A stretch of DNA of 37,992 bases from a virus. The position numbers and the translations under genes are program-made. Numbering within the stretch: the first letter of the stretch is position 1; each line of letters opens with the position of its first letter. Where the stretch lies: the IMG/VR virus record IMGVR_UViG_3300020394_000991, positions 1 to 37,992 of that record; one strand, written 5' to 3'. The notes beneath the pieces are model-generated. The model worked only from the letters and a program-made list of their open reading frames with translations, was not told where the DNA came from and did not search any database. Positions 1 through 7,713 of the stretch are shown piece after piece.

Positions 1-55
1 AGCCGTTTGCTACTGCTGAGCCTACAAAGCCTTTACCTATGATGCCTAATTTCAT
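1..55 (-). CDS. NAD-binding dehydrogenase N-terminus (UDP-glucose dehydrogenase-like), cut by window edge
   Basis: Only the first 18 codons are present: MKLGIIGKGFVGSAVANG. This is a beta-strand followed by a GxGxxGxA glycine-rich loop, the start of a Rossmann NAD(P)-binding domain. UDP-glucose/GDP-mannose dehydrogenases that make sugar acids for surface glycans begin this way, and such genes are common in T4-like marine phages. The ATG overlaps the TGA of the upstream 52-aa gene (ATGA), so it belongs to the same transcription unit. The rest of the gene lies outside the window, so the substrate cannot be judged; any Rossmann enzyme is possible. Confidence 0.5.
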   Translation of the reverse strand, partial: MKLGIIGKGFVGSAVANG

Positions 56-210
56 ACGTTAAGTCCTATCAAAAGCATAGCCATACCCATTCCTAATAAC
101 ATAAGAACTTGCACAACTGACATAATTGCCACTTGTTTCATTGGGTGAATACTATCAATTGAACCTAACTGCTCTGATTGTTGTGTTTTAATTTTATCGT
201 ATTCTTTCAT
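52..210 (-). CDS. Small single-span membrane protein (52 aa)
   Basis: Short gene with ATG at 210 and TGA at 54-52. The first about 27 residues are polar (starting MKEYDKIKTQQSEQ); the rest is hydrophobic and methionine-rich (AIMSVVQVLMLLGMGMAMLL), giving one membrane span with the C-terminus at its end. It overlaps both neighbours by four bases (ATGA on each side), which is strong evidence for translation. Function unknown; single-span proteins of this size are common between metabolic genes in large marine phages and may sit in the host inner membrane. Confidence 0.7.
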   Translation of the reverse strand: MKEYDKIKTQQSEQLGSIDSIHPMKQVAIMSVVQVLMLLGMGMAMLLIGLNV

Positions 211-476
211 ACTTTTCCTTTTATTCTATTCATTAAATATATATCTTCATATGGTTCTTCGCCAGCATAAGTTGGCGCATCTACTAATGCTTCATCAACT
301 GCGTTTTTAATATCCCATAATCTCTTTTTCATATCTGAGCCTGTCCAACCATCATTACGTGGATTATTCATTTCGAACTTCAATTCCCATATGATGCGTT
401 CGGCTTTTTTGCTATCTGGTATTATCATGCCTTCTCTATTGTAATAAATCCGTTGATTATGTGATTGATCCCTCAC
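207..476 (-). CDS. Hypothetical protein (89 aa)
   Basis: Soluble, charged protein beginning MRDQSHNQRIYYNREGM. The middle is rich in Trp, Lys and Glu and looks helical; there is no signal peptide, membrane segment or recognisable catalytic motif. Its TGA overlaps the next ATG (ATGA at 207-210) and its ATG overlaps the upstream stop (473-476), so it is read as part of the minus-strand operon that includes guaC. I do not recognise the family. Confidence 0.65.
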   Translation of the reverse strand: MRDQSHNQRIYYNREGMIIPDSKKAERIIWELKFEMNNPRNDGWTGSDMKKRLWDIKNAVDEALVDAPTYAGEEPYEDIYLMNRIKGKV

Positions 477-679
477 CAGTACTCAACGGCTTTAATGTTT
501 TCAGGCAACCCTTCGATACATTCCAATAAATCAAGTTCAAAGTCTTCTGGAGTATTTGCTTCACCTCCAAATGTTGCCCACCCGTTTTCAATAATTAAAC
601 TGAAATTCTTTGCTTTTGTACCAACTGCTTTTAGACTGTCTCCGTCTGGCATAGGTACTGTAACTGTATATTTTGTCAT
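473..679 (-). CDS. Hypothetical protein (68 aa)
   Basis: Small acidic protein (starts [20 protein letters not shown]) with a predicted beta-rich N-terminal half and a helical acidic segment near residues 43-58 (PEDFELDLLECIEG). It sits directly after the GMP reductase gene with a four-base ATGA overlap at 676-679, so the two are probably translationally coupled. No known motif is seen; function unknown. Confidence 0.65.
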   Translation of the reverse strand: MTKYTVTVPMPDGDSLKAVGTKAKNFSLIIENGWATFGGEANTPEDFELDLLECIEGLPENIKAVEYW

Positions 680-1794
680 TCGCCAACCTGCATGTTTTCA
701 AAAATTGTGTTATGTGTTTTACCACCGTTTACTTGTACAAATGTAGTACATTTACTCAACTGCTTAAGAGTACGAGCACCAACATAAGTACAACCACTCC
801 TAAGACCTCCGAGTACGTCTGTAACCACATCTGCAACTGGACCTTTGTAAGGAAGTTCGACCACCCTGCCTTCACTTGTTCTATGATTTTTAACTCCACC
901 TGATTCCTCCTGTGCTACTGTTGTACTACTTCCATAAAATTGCACAACTTTCTTTTCAATTTTTTTGCCAATTCCTGCACTAGTGCTTGGTGCTTGTTCA
1001 TTTGTAATGTAGTGTCTAGTAATCACTTCTCCACCACCTTCATCTGTGCCAGCCATCATACCACCCAGCATTACAAAATCTGCTCCGGCACCAAATGCCT
1101 TTACTACATCTCCAGGACTACTACAACCCCCGTCAGCAATAATGTGTCCACCAAGACCGTGAGCGGCATCCATGCACTCAATGACTGCGGATAACTGCGG
1201 ATACCCAACACCAGTCTTAACCCTAGTAGTACAAACACTACCAGGCCCAATACCCACTTTAACAATATCTGCTCCACGTAATAATAACTCCTCTGTTATG
1301 TCGGCAGTTACTACGTTACCTGCTATGATTGTTACTTCTGGATGATTTTCTCTAAACCTTGCAACAAAGTCTAAGAATCTTTCACTGTAACCATTTGCAA
1401 CATCAATGTTTACAAACTGAATACTACGGCATAATTTTAATGTTGCTTCTACACGTTCAACATCTATATCAGTAATACCTGTAGTAATTGCTGTGTGTTT
1501 ACACATATCAGGTTTGTTTACATGATTTCCTAACCAACCCCAAATGTCTGCAGGTTGATAGTTTTTATCTAAACAAGTAAACATAGGAACTCTTGCAAGT
1601 TCTTCTGCCATTTTAAATGTGCCAACACCTTGCATGTTAGCCGCCATAATAGGAATACCAGTCCATTCTCTTTGACTGTTCCTAAATTTGTATGTTCGAA
1701 GTAAGTCAACGTCTTTTCTACTGCCCATTGTACTTCGTTTGGGACGTAATAATACGTCATTGTAATCTAATTTAATATCCGTTTCTATACGCAT
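676..1794 (-). CDS. guaC: GMP reductase
   Basis: Converts GMP to IMP with NADPH, recycling guanine nucleotides towards the adenine pool. The 372-aa product follows the E. coli GuaC pattern closely: [20 protein letters not shown] at the start, the phosphate-binding and catalytic loop [20 protein letters not shown] with catalytic Cys188, then a [18 protein letters not shown] segment and a C-terminal GPV...[12 protein letters not shown] tail. I chose ATG 1794 because it aligns with the E. coli start; an in-frame ATG at 1809 would add five residues. No CBS domains are present, which separates it from IMP dehydrogenase. It lies with MazG and dCMP deaminase genes, fitting phage remodelling of the nucleotide pool when host RNA and DNA are broken down. 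Confidence 0.93.
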   Translation of the reverse strand: MRIETDIKLDYNDVLLRPKRSTMGSRKDVDLLRTYKFRNSQREWTGIPIMAANMQGVGTFKMAEELARVPMFTCLDKNYQPADIWGWLGNHVNKPDMCKHTAITTGITDIDVERVEATLKLCRSIQFVNIDVANGYSERFLDFVARFRENHPEVTIIAGNVVTADITEELLLRGADIVKVGIGPGSVCTTRVKTGVGYPQLSAVIECMDAAHGLGGHIIADGGCSSPGDVVKAFGAGADFVMLGGMMAGTDEGGGEVITRHYITNEQAPSTSAGIGKKIEKKVVQFYGSSTTVAQEESGGVKNHRTSEGRVVELPYKGPVADVVTDVLGGLRSGCTYVGARTLKQLSKCTTFVQVNGGKTHNTIFENMQVGE

Positions 1795-2165
1795 AATGAT
1801 ACAATCCAAGTAATCGCTATATAAGTTAGTAAATGTAGGAGTTGGTCAACTCCATGTGTTACCCAATACATTTGGTCTGCTGGGCCTAAGTTTCTGCTTT
1901 TCCAAAAATTACTTTTTACATAATCTACATGATAATGAATTATAAAATCAAACAAAGGTAGTAGTATCAAAAGATACCAAGGGATAAAAAATTGATATAA
2001 TACTAACAATGTAAGAATACCATGCCAACCACTGTGGGCAATACCACCCCAAGCACCGTAAGTACCCTTATCCCTAATCATCCAACTATATTGCATGAAA
2101 TAATCTGCAACAATGTGTTTGATTATTAGCAAAGTAATCATTGCTAAAGTCATTTCTACCACCAT
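1785..2165 (-). CDS. DUF3307-like membrane protein (126 aa)
   Basis: Integral membrane protein with about four hydrophobic segments (residues about 3-22, 45-63, 64-78 and 108-125). The first contains the KHIVADYFMQ motif with His and Asp inside a helix, followed by a K-G turn and a second His-rich helix (AHSGWHG), then FDFIIHYHVDY. This pattern matches the DUF3307 family (a conserved HxxADYxxQ helix). The biochemical role is unknown; the histidines and aspartates in the membrane suggest metal binding. Its end overlaps the start of guaC by 10 bases. Confidence 0.75.
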   Translation of the reverse strand: MVVEMTLAMITLLIIKHIVADYFMQYSWMIRDKGTYGAWGGIAHSGWHGILTLLVLYQFFIPWYLLILLPLFDFIIHYHVDYVKSNFWKSRNLGPADQMYWVTHGVDQLLHLLTYIAITWIVSLCV

Positions 2166-2293
2166 CTTAAATGAAATGGCACTTTATCTTTTAGTGGACC
2201 TATCCATCTTTCTTCAAGGTCTCCAATTTGATAAGGTCTAGGTATAAACCATCCTATGATAATACCTAATACAATAAGTAAAAAAGTACTCAT
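2156..2293 (-). CDS. Small membrane-anchored protein (45 aa)
   Basis: ATG at 2293 overlaps the stop of the MazG gene (TAATG), and its TAG at 2158-2156 overlaps the start of the DUF3307-like gene. The product starts MSTFLLIVLGIIIGWFIPRP, one N-terminal membrane span, followed by a short charged tail rich in Trp (ends HLRWW). The exact fit between two genes with overlaps on both sides supports it as real. Function unknown; the tail should face the cytoplasm or periplasm depending on topology. Confidence 0.7.
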   Translation of the reverse strand: MSTFLLIVLGIIIGWFIPRPYQIGDLEERWIGPLKDKVPFHLRWW

Positions 2294-2628
2294 TAACTGT
2301 CTCCTTCTTTTACAAAAATACCATCGACCATTTTACCTCTTCGGTCTTTGATATCATTCCATGCAACTTCTAAACATTCTTGCAATGTTAGATTATTACG
2401 TTTTGCTATATTGATTAATACAACTAACATATCACCAACATCATCTCGAATATCATTTCCCTTACACACGTTGTCAGATAGTTCTCCCATCTCCTGTATA
2501 AGTTTCAACACTTGGTCTTTATCTGTAGATCCTTCTATAAGGTTTCTGTCTTTATGCCATTTTTCTACAGACTCTACTAGTTCTTCTAGTTCCATCATTT
2601 CGTAAACTTCCTTACTTACCCTTGCCAT
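2293..2628 (-). CDS. mazG: MazG-like nucleotide pyrophosphohydrolase
   Basis: Hydrolyses nucleoside triphosphates (often dNTPs, in some reports ppGpp) to monophosphates. The 111-aa protein is a single all-alpha MazG domain with the metal-binding signature LIQEMGEL (around residues 43-50) and the partner helix DDVGDMLVVLINIA (about 62-75), which together supply the Glu and Asp ligands for Mg2+. One-domain MazG proteins are a hallmark of marine T4-like phages. It overlaps the gamma-glutamylcyclotransferase gene by 13 bases and sits two genes from guaC. Confidence 0.88.
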   Translation of the reverse strand: MARVSKEVYEMMELEELVESVEKWHKDRNLIEGSTDKDQVLKLIQEMGELSDNVCKGNDIRDDVGDMLVVLINIAKRNNLTLQECLEVAWNDIKDRRGKMVDGIFVKEGDS

Positions 2629-2999
2629 TTTAGGGTGTCGCCTTCTTCAATTACTTGGTCGCCTCTAACTCCTGCATAATCTTTGTATGCTTCGCCTTCC
2701 AAGTAATACATCCAGGCTTTACCCTGCGTTGTGTGTGTTACCTGCCTATTATAGAAGTCTGGATATCCTTCTATTGCATCCAATTGTTCCATAACTTGGT
2801 CATCAACTTCCCAAACTTCACCTTCAATGTGAAATTTGCCATTTAAAAATACACCTGGAAATGCTCCTAAGTCTGACATTTCATAATCAGGATACATTGT
2901 TTTTGCTTTACCTACAATAGCCGCGCCTTCTCCGAACTGGTTAAGTCCTCTGATTGCTCCGCCACTTTTTAGTGTTCCATATACAAATACTCTATTCAT
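2616..2999 (-). CDS. Gamma-glutamylcyclotransferase-like (AIG2/GGCT) protein
   Basis: 127-aa protein with the GGCT fold signature: N-terminal MNRVFVYGTLKSGG (the YGTL substrate-binding loop), a central GEVWEVDDQVMEQLDAIEGYP containing the conserved Glu-Gly-Tyr, and a late tyrosine-rich MYYL segment. Family members cleave gamma-glutamyl amides with release of 5-oxoproline, acting on gamma-glutamyl amino acids or glutathione. In the phage the substrate is unknown. It overlaps the upstream coiled-coil gene by eight bases. Confidence 0.85.
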   Translation of the reverse strand: MNRVFVYGTLKSGGAIRGLNQFGEGAAIVGKAKTMYPDYEMSDLGAFPGVFLNGKFHIEGEVWEVDDQVMEQLDAIEGYPDFYNRQVTHTTQGKAWMYYLEGEAYKDYAGVRGDQVIEEGDTLKWQG

Positions 3000-3231
3000 A
3001 TTCCTTCCTATTATCTAAGTCAACAACTTTTTCTTCTAGTGATTTAATCCTAGCACTAAGTCCTGCAATTAGCATACTTGTGTCTGTGTCAGTAACAATA
3101 GTATCTAATGCTATTCTGTCATTTCTTAAAGACTCAATTTCAGACTCTAGCACTTTAATGGTCTTCTCACGTTCTTTAAGTAAGTCAATTAACTCACTTT
3201 TAGTCATTTGTGTCTTAGATTTCTTTCTCAT
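2992..3231 (-). CDS. Small coiled-coil protein (79 aa)
   Basis: Lysine- and glutamate-rich protein with two heptad-like helical stretches (residues about 12-42 and 53-72) separated by a TDTDTS linker; probably a coiled-coil dimer. No enzymatic motif. A near-consensus promoter lies immediately upstream with its -10 box ending six bases before the ATG at 3231, so its mRNA is predicted to start at the start codon. That makes it the first gene of an early unit running through GGCT, MazG and guaC. Function unknown. Confidence 0.7.
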   Translation of the reverse strand: MRKKSKTQMTKSELIDLLKEREKTIKVLESEIESLRNDRIALDTIVTDTDTSMLIAGLSARIKSLEEKVVDLDNRKEYE

Positions 3232-3884
3232 GATATAATTTTACTATAATAATATGGTGAAGTCAACCAGTAATTGTATATTTCTGCTTCAACTTGTAAA
3301 AACTTATGTACTTGTTCTTTATGGTTTTCCTGTAAAAACATACTTATTTCTAATAAATTATCTTCATTTGACTTGTGCCAATGTAATTCTTTAAAACCAT
3401 TTTGACCTAACCACTTACTTAAATGTGCTGTATCTACAACTTCTAAAGATTTATATTCTAATTGTTTAGTGTTTGCTAACCAGTTTGAAGTGTGAGGATT
3501 TTTAAAAGAATAATCACCGTCAAAATTTTCTTCCCACCAATCCTTGAATTTTATTGATACACAAGGATTTTCATTTGGCTTGTCTTCACTTGTATAAGTT
3601 CTTCCATAAACTTTATGAGACCAAAGTGTCCTTAGACCACTAACGTATCTTTGGTAAGGATTTCTAATAATTAAAGTAACATCGTAATCTTTCCAAAAAC
3701 TAAAATCGCTTTTGGCATTTTGGTCATTTGTCCACCATTCAAATGTATCTAAATTATGTGGCAAATATTTTTTGGAGCCACTTCTATTTTTATAAACTTC
3801 TGTAACCGAATGACTCAAACTTATAAGTCCGCACTTTCGTACACTTAAAATTACTTTTTTGTTATGGTCGTCTAAGAAAATCAT
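3228..3884 (-). CDS. Sulfotransferase-like protein
   Basis: 218-aa protein with a P-loop-like N-terminus (ILSVRKCGLISLSHS, about residues 11-25), corresponding to the 5'-phosphosulfate loop of PAPS-dependent sulfotransferases, and the 3'-phosphate-binding motif LIIRNPYQRYVSGL (about 71-84), the RxPxxRxxS pattern. The 5' loop lacks the usual Lys/Thr spacing, so activity is uncertain. The family transfers sulfate from PAPS to glycans or small molecules. It is followed by the TauD-like gene, with a one-base overlap, suggesting a paired modification step. The early promoter for the next gene lies inside its 3' end. Confidence 0.6.
   Translation of the reverse strand: MIFLDDHNKKVILSVRKCGLISLSHSVTEVYKNRSGSKKYLPHNLDTFEWWTNDQNAKSDFSFWKDYDVTLIIRNPYQRYVSGLRTLWSHKVYGRTYTSEDKPNENPCVSIKFKDWWEENFDGDYSFKNPHTSNWLANTKQLEYKSLEVVDTAHLSKWLGQNGFKELHWHKSNEDNLLEISMFLQENHKEQVHKFLQVEAEIYNYWLTSPYYYSKIIS
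3238..3266 (-). promoter_or_regulatory. Sigma70-type promoter with leaderless start, TTGACT-N17-TAAAAT
   Basis: -35 3261-3266, -10 3238-3243; six bases separate the -10 from ATG 3231. Located in the end of the sulfotransferase-like gene. Confidence 0.75.
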
Positions 3885-4822
3885 TAGTATTCAAATTTAT
3901 CTGACTCTTTTACTTTTGTGTACCTATTAAAATAATCTTCTATCATATTATCATAGTGAAAAGTAATTCTATGTAATACTCTTTTAGCAATTATTTCTGG
4001 TTCCCATTCTACTCTTTTATGTAATGTTAAAACTTGGTCACTTATTACAATGTCGCCTGGATGCCATCTATGGTTATAAACATACTTATCTTGAAAACAA
4101 TGTTCCATTAAGATATTTTTCAATTCTGGATCAGACGGAAACGTGCAATTATTATGGAAGTGAAAATACATTCCTTTTTTGCCTCTGAAACTTTCGTGTA
4201 ATAAAGGCATAGTATATTTGTGGTCAACTATGCCAAACCCTTTCATTGTCATTAATTGAGGTGTTGGTACGCCTTTTGCCCAATTCTCTGGAGCATACTC
4301 ATAGTTGCCTATTACACCCTCACATCTTTGTTTTATATCATCTGGTAAATCTGCGTATGCTTTTGTTGTGTCCATAAATGCTGTATGAGTGTTTTCACTG
4401 AACAATGCACCTTGTAGAGCAACACCTCTTGCTCTATCCATATCGCCATTCATGTTACTATGCCAATCAAGTTCTCCGTTTCCGAATATACCTGTTGCCA
4501 TTCCTTTTTCTGTTTTTTCACCAGTTACACGTTGTACAGGATAATCGTTGTCGTCACCTTCCCAAGTAAAAGGATCTATATAAGGTTGTTTTCCTTTACC
4601 TGTATTGTTACCATCTTGTTTCCATAACATTTGTTCATGATTTGCAAACTGACCCATTTTGGATATTAGTTTTGCAAATGGTAATGTTTGGTAAGGTTGA
4701 TTTTCAAAAACTATAATTAAATGTTTTAAATATAATTCATTTATATCATTATAGTCTTGTTCACTGAGATTTGCAATGTCACAATTTATTTTTACACCTA
4801 TGTTTAGTTCTTCAACTTTCAT
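3884..4822 (-). CDS. TauD/TfdA-like 2-oxoglutarate/Fe(II) oxygenase with altered metal triad
   Basis: 312-aa double-stranded beta-helix oxygenase. The sequence shows LDWHSNMNG (His121, Asn123) where the family has WHxD/E, the distal His268 in VLTLHKRVEW, and the 2-oxoglutarate-binding Arg285 region (RVLHRITFHYD). The long TFMD-type substrate lid (TAFMDTTKAYADLP) is also present. The usual carboxylate of the facial triad is therefore Asn, which may weaken or change iron chemistry. Family members hydroxylate taurine, sulfonates or other small substrates. It overlaps the dCMP deaminase gene by 11 bases and abuts the sulfotransferase-like gene. Confidence 0.75.
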   Translation of the reverse strand: MKVEELNIGVKINCDIANLSEQDYNDINELYLKHLIIVFENQPYQTLPFAKLISKMGQFANHEQMLWKQDGNNTGKGKQPYIDPFTWEGDDNDYPVQRVTGEKTEKGMATGIFGNGELDWHSNMNGDMDRARGVALQGALFSENTHTAFMDTTKAYADLPDDIKQRCEGVIGNYEYAPENWAKGVPTPQLMTMKGFGIVDHKYTMPLLHESFRGKKGMYFHFHNNCTFPSDPELKNILMEHCFQDKYVYNHRWHPGDIVISDQVLTLHKRVEWEPEIIAKRVLHRITFHYDNMIEDYFNRYTKVKESDKFEY

Positions 4823-5330
4823 TATCTACTCTTATTTTTTCTACATTGCAACCGCTTTTTTCTAAAAACTCTAAACCACTTCCTTTATCAGCATCATATG
4901 AATTTTTGTATATTACATGTTTTATTCCGCTTTGATGTATAAGTTTTGCACAATCTATACAAGGTTCATGTGTACAAAATAAAACTGCGTCTTTGGAACT
5001 TTCATTGCTTTGTGCTAATTTTGTTATTGCATTTGCTTCTGCATGTAATACTTCTGGTTTTGATTTTAATTTACTCCAGGTACTACCATGTGGAGATTCA
5101 TGAAATTTAGCACCTTGTTTTTTATACTCTTCCCTCATGTGTGGAACATCATTCCATCTAATTTCATCTTCGCAGTTATTGTCCCAGCCTGTAGGCATGC
5201 CATTGTATCCAATACTAATAATTCTATTATCTTTTACAATAATAGCACCTACCTTTAGTCTCCTAGCACTACTTAGTTGTGCAAATCTTTCAGCACAATC
5301 CATAAATGCATCTTTAAATTTTTCTTTCAT
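4812..5330 (-). CDS. dCMP deaminase
   Basis: Deaminates dCMP to dUMP, feeding thymidylate synthesis for phage DNA. The zinc signature is complete: HAEANAI (His and catalytic Glu, about residues 96-102) and CTHEPCIDCAKLI with the PCxxC cysteines. The N-terminal RLKVGAIIVKDNRIIS and GYNGMPTG segments are typical of the T4 Cd/ComEB family. I prefer ATG 5330 because an AGGA site lies eight bases upstream; ATG 5336 is two codons earlier but too close to that site. It overlaps the neighbouring genes on both sides. Confidence 0.92.
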   Translation of the reverse strand: MKEKFKDAFMDCAERFAQLSSARRLKVGAIIVKDNRIISIGYNGMPTGWDNNCEDEIRWNDVPHMREEYKKQGAKFHESPHGSTWSKLKSKPEVLHAEANAITKLAQSNESSKDAVLFCTHEPCIDCAKLIHQSGIKHVIYKNSYDADKGSGLEFLEKSGCNVEKIRVDNES

Positions 5331-5593
5331 GTCCATCTTCCTGTTAACCTAAATCGTACTACTTCGTCCCATGTTGCATATTCAATTTTATCAAACGAAC
5401 TTTTGGGAAATTGAGGCGGTTCAATATGTAACCATCTCTTTCTACGATATAAAAAAGTTAACCATTTTCTTTTTCCGCCTTCTGTCTTTTTAGGCAAAAA
5501 GGCAAATATCTTTCTCCATTCAGAATATCTTAAATTGTCTTTACTGTGAATAAAATCACCGGCTACGTTACCGCCGTAGTAATTAGTCCCCAT
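5327..5593 (-). CDS. Hypothetical basic protein (88 aa)
   Basis: Protein starting MGTNYYGGNVAGDFIHSKDN, with many Lys, Arg and Trp residues and no membrane segment. The ATG at 5593 lies inside the end of the ketoacyl synthase gene (stop at 5583-5585); a GTG four codons upstream (5605) is an alternative start. The gene ends four bases into the dCMP deaminase start (ATGA). No recognised domain; the basic, aromatic-rich C-terminal half could bind nucleic acid, but this is a guess. Confidence 0.6.
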   Translation of the reverse strand: MGTNYYGGNVAGDFIHSKDNLRYSEWRKIFAFLPKKTEGGKRKWLTFLYRRKRWLHIEPPQFPKSSFDKIEYATWDEVVRFRLTGRWT

Positions 5594-6794
5594 CAAGAGA
5601 GACACTCACTGCCGCACTTCTGCCGCCAAATCCAAAACTTGTTTTAAACATTCTGTTGTAATCTTTTTCTACTACTTTAGATAGTAATTGAAAATAACCA
5701 TCTTTAGTAAATGGCTTTTCTAGTCCAGCATTTGCTGGCACAAATCCATTAGCCATTGCTTCTGCACCTAATACAACTTCTACTAAACCACTTGCACCCA
5801 TTTGATGGCCCACTTGTCCTTTATTGCTGTACAAATGACTTTGTTCTGGGAAGTAATCTTTCAACACGTTATACTCCACAGGATCGCCAAATGGTGTGCT
5901 TGTGGCGTGTGCATTTAACACATTGTAATCCTGAGCACTGGTGCCTGCTTGTTTTATAGCATTGTCTATTGCAATCCTGGCTCCAGTGCCTTCTAGGTCA
6001 GGTTGGGTAGGATGAGCACCATCGTTCGCTATCCCGATGCCATCAACTACCCACCTAATGTTTGCTCCTCTGGCTTTTGCCTTATCTAAAGGTTCAACTA
6101 CTACACATACAGAACCTTCCCCCATTACAAAACCGTCCCTACTTTCGTCCCAAGGTACACTTCTACCTGTAGGACTGATTGCTCCTAATAGTTGAAAATA
6201 CAATGAACTCATCGAACTAGTCATCCAATCTGTTCCAACAACTACAGCACAATCGTAATCTTCTAATGTCATATATTTTTTTGCTAAGTCTAATGCCTGT
6301 ACAGCACTAACGCATGTACCACTTGTACCCATACTGATACCATGCCATTTGTAATGACTGCTGATATGGTTGCTAAGGTATTCGTGACTACTGCTTAATA
6401 ATATTGTAGGGTGAACTTTGCGTCTACCTTGTACTAATATATCACTAAACTTTGCTAAGTTAGGTGCTCCACCCCTTATAGTTCCAACAAATACAGGTGT
6501 ATTATCTGGAAAATCATTGTTTGCCATTTGTACTGCTTGGTCAACTGCAACCATACTTGTTATTACAGTAGGGTCCATCCAACGTCTACTCTTTGGTTCT
6601 ATTAAACCTTCTAAGTCTAATTCATCAATATTGCAGTGAAATGCTTTTGTTACATTAAGGAATGGATCTGCAAAATGACCAGGTAATCTATAATCAGTTA
6701 CTGGTACTTGCAATGCCTTTAAATTCTGTGTTACGGATTGGATTTCATTGCCTAAAGGCGAGACAATGCCAACTCCGGTGATAGCGAGTTTCAT
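5583..6794 (-). CDS. Beta-ketoacyl-ACP synthase (KAS II/FabF-like)
   Basis: 403-aa thiolase-fold condensing enzyme. The catalytic triad is intact: nucleophile Cys161 in SMGTSGTCVSAVQAL, His296 in LNAHATSTPFGDP and His330 in SNKGQVGHQMGASG with the conserved Lys325, plus the C-terminal GFGGRSAA loop. It should extend acyl-ACP with malonyl-ACP, altering host fatty-acid or polyketide-like synthesis. Length and motif spacing match FabF. There is no ACP, ketoreductase or acyltransferase gene here, so it must use host partners. A weak late-type element (AATAAATA) ends five bases before the ATG. It may make a virion- or membrane-specific lipid, but that is inference. Confidence 0.9.
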   Translation of the reverse strand: MKLAITGVGIVSPLGNEIQSVTQNLKALQVPVTDYRLPGHFADPFLNVTKAFHCNIDELDLEGLIEPKSRRWMDPTVITSMVAVDQAVQMANNDFPDNTPVFVGTIRGGAPNLAKFSDILVQGRRKVHPTILLSSSHEYLSNHISSHYKWHGISMGTSGTCVSAVQALDLAKKYMTLEDYDCAVVVGTDWMTSSMSSLYFQLLGAISPTGRSVPWDESRDGFVMGEGSVCVVVEPLDKAKARGANIRWVVDGIGIANDGAHPTQPDLEGTGARIAIDNAIKQAGTSAQDYNVLNAHATSTPFGDPVEYNVLKDYFPEQSHLYSNKGQVGHQMGASGLVEVVLGAEAMANGFVPANAGLEKPFTKDGYFQLLSKVVEKDYNRMFKTSFGFGGRSAAVSVSLDGD

Positions 6795-6799
6795 ACAGA

Positions 6800-6807
6800 T
6801 ATTTATT
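6800..6807 (-). promoter_or_regulatory. Weak late-type promoter element AATAAATA (ketoacyl synthase)
   Basis: One mismatch to TATAAATA and five bases before ATG 6794 of the ketoacyl synthase gene, where no ribosome site is visible. Confidence 0.4.
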
Positions 6808-6839
6808 CTGTATTATTCTACTATGATAAATTTAGTGGC

Positions 6840-7679
6840 TTATGTTTTTTTGATTATAGCCGCTTGCCAGTAACCTGAATTATCAGTTTCACTGTTTAGA
6901 ACCCATTCAGATGTCCAAAACTTTCCAGTGTTTGTCATAGCATTCATAGTGTCCCAAAATGCTGTTTGTACAAATGGTAAATGGAAGTTAAAGATTATAA
7001 AACCCCCGCCTGACGGAGTTCTATTAAACAAACTTGCTATAATTTTTCTAGCAGTATTCTTTTCGTGTTCTGCAAATCCCATACTTACCGGCCAAGGATA
7101 ATAAATGCTAAGGTTATATGAACCAAAATTACCACTACTGTCAATGGCGGTACCTGCATGGTTGACTACATGCGAGTTGGGAATGTCTGGGTGGGTAAAA
7201 CTTGCTAGGTCATTTACGCCTAATAGTGTTGGAGAATCTGCTAGTGTAACGGTGCTTAGAATTGCATTAGCATTAGCACCAAAGGCATCTAACGAATCTA
7301 CTGATATAGCAGATCCACCTTCGTCAAAGTTTGTTCTTTGTAGTGAAGATGTGTCATTTTTATAAACATTGGATGCATTGGCTACGTTATCAAAATATTC
7401 ACTAGTTGTCAAATATGTGTCGTTATAAATGTCAGTGGTTGCAATTTTTAAGTCTGCTTGATTAGAACAATTATCTACAATAAATTTTGCAGTTTTTCCT
7501 GTACCTGCATTCATTTCATGTATGTTAATTATATCGCCTGAATCTAAAGATTCAACTACTAATTTTATAACTGCACCATGAGGATCAGTAATTAGTCCGT
7601 CCATCAAATCATCAGTTACAAATGCACTTTGATCCACTGCTCTAACGGCGGCTTCATCTGGTAATGTTATATTAGACAT
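6840..7679 (-). CDS. Putative class I methyltransferase-like protein (279 aa)
   Basis: The central part reads like a SAM-dependent methyltransferase: a beta-strand and glycine loop IINIHEMNAGTGKTAKFIVD (motif I, about residues 51-70), then LKIATTDIYND (acidic end of strand 2), a variable middle, and late GGGFIIFNFHLPFVQTAFWD plus a C-terminal hairpin. Motif I is not canonical (NAGTG rather than GxGxG), so the call is tentative. A GGAG site precedes ATG 7679, and a GATAAATA late-type element lies 35 bases upstream, so late expression is likely. Substrate unknown. Confidence 0.5.
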   Translation of the reverse strand: MSNITLPDEAAVRAVDQSAFVTDDLMDGLITDPHGAVIKLVVESLDSGDIINIHEMNAGTGKTAKFIVDNCSNQADLKIATTDIYNDTYLTTSEYFDNVANASNVYKNDTSSLQRTNFDEGGSAISVDSLDAFGANANAILSTVTLADSPTLLGVNDLASFTHPDIPNSHVVNHAGTAIDSSGNFGSYNLSIYYPWPVSMGFAEHEKNTARKIIASLFNRTPSGGGFIIFNFHLPFVQTAFWDTMNAMTNTGKFWTSEWVLNSETDNSGYWQAAIIKKT

Positions 7680-7713
7680 TTATTTCTCCAATTAAACGTT
7701 TCTGTCAACACAC

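Noticed and set aside
3001-3024. TTGACT with a TATGAA-like box upstream of the GGCT gene
   Set aside because: Coding sequence of the coiled-coil gene; the -10 match is poor and overlaps the ATG.
7699-7704. TTGACA before the methyltransferase-like gene
   Set aside because: No -10 box at a 16-18 base spacing; the late-type element and GGAG explain the gene better.
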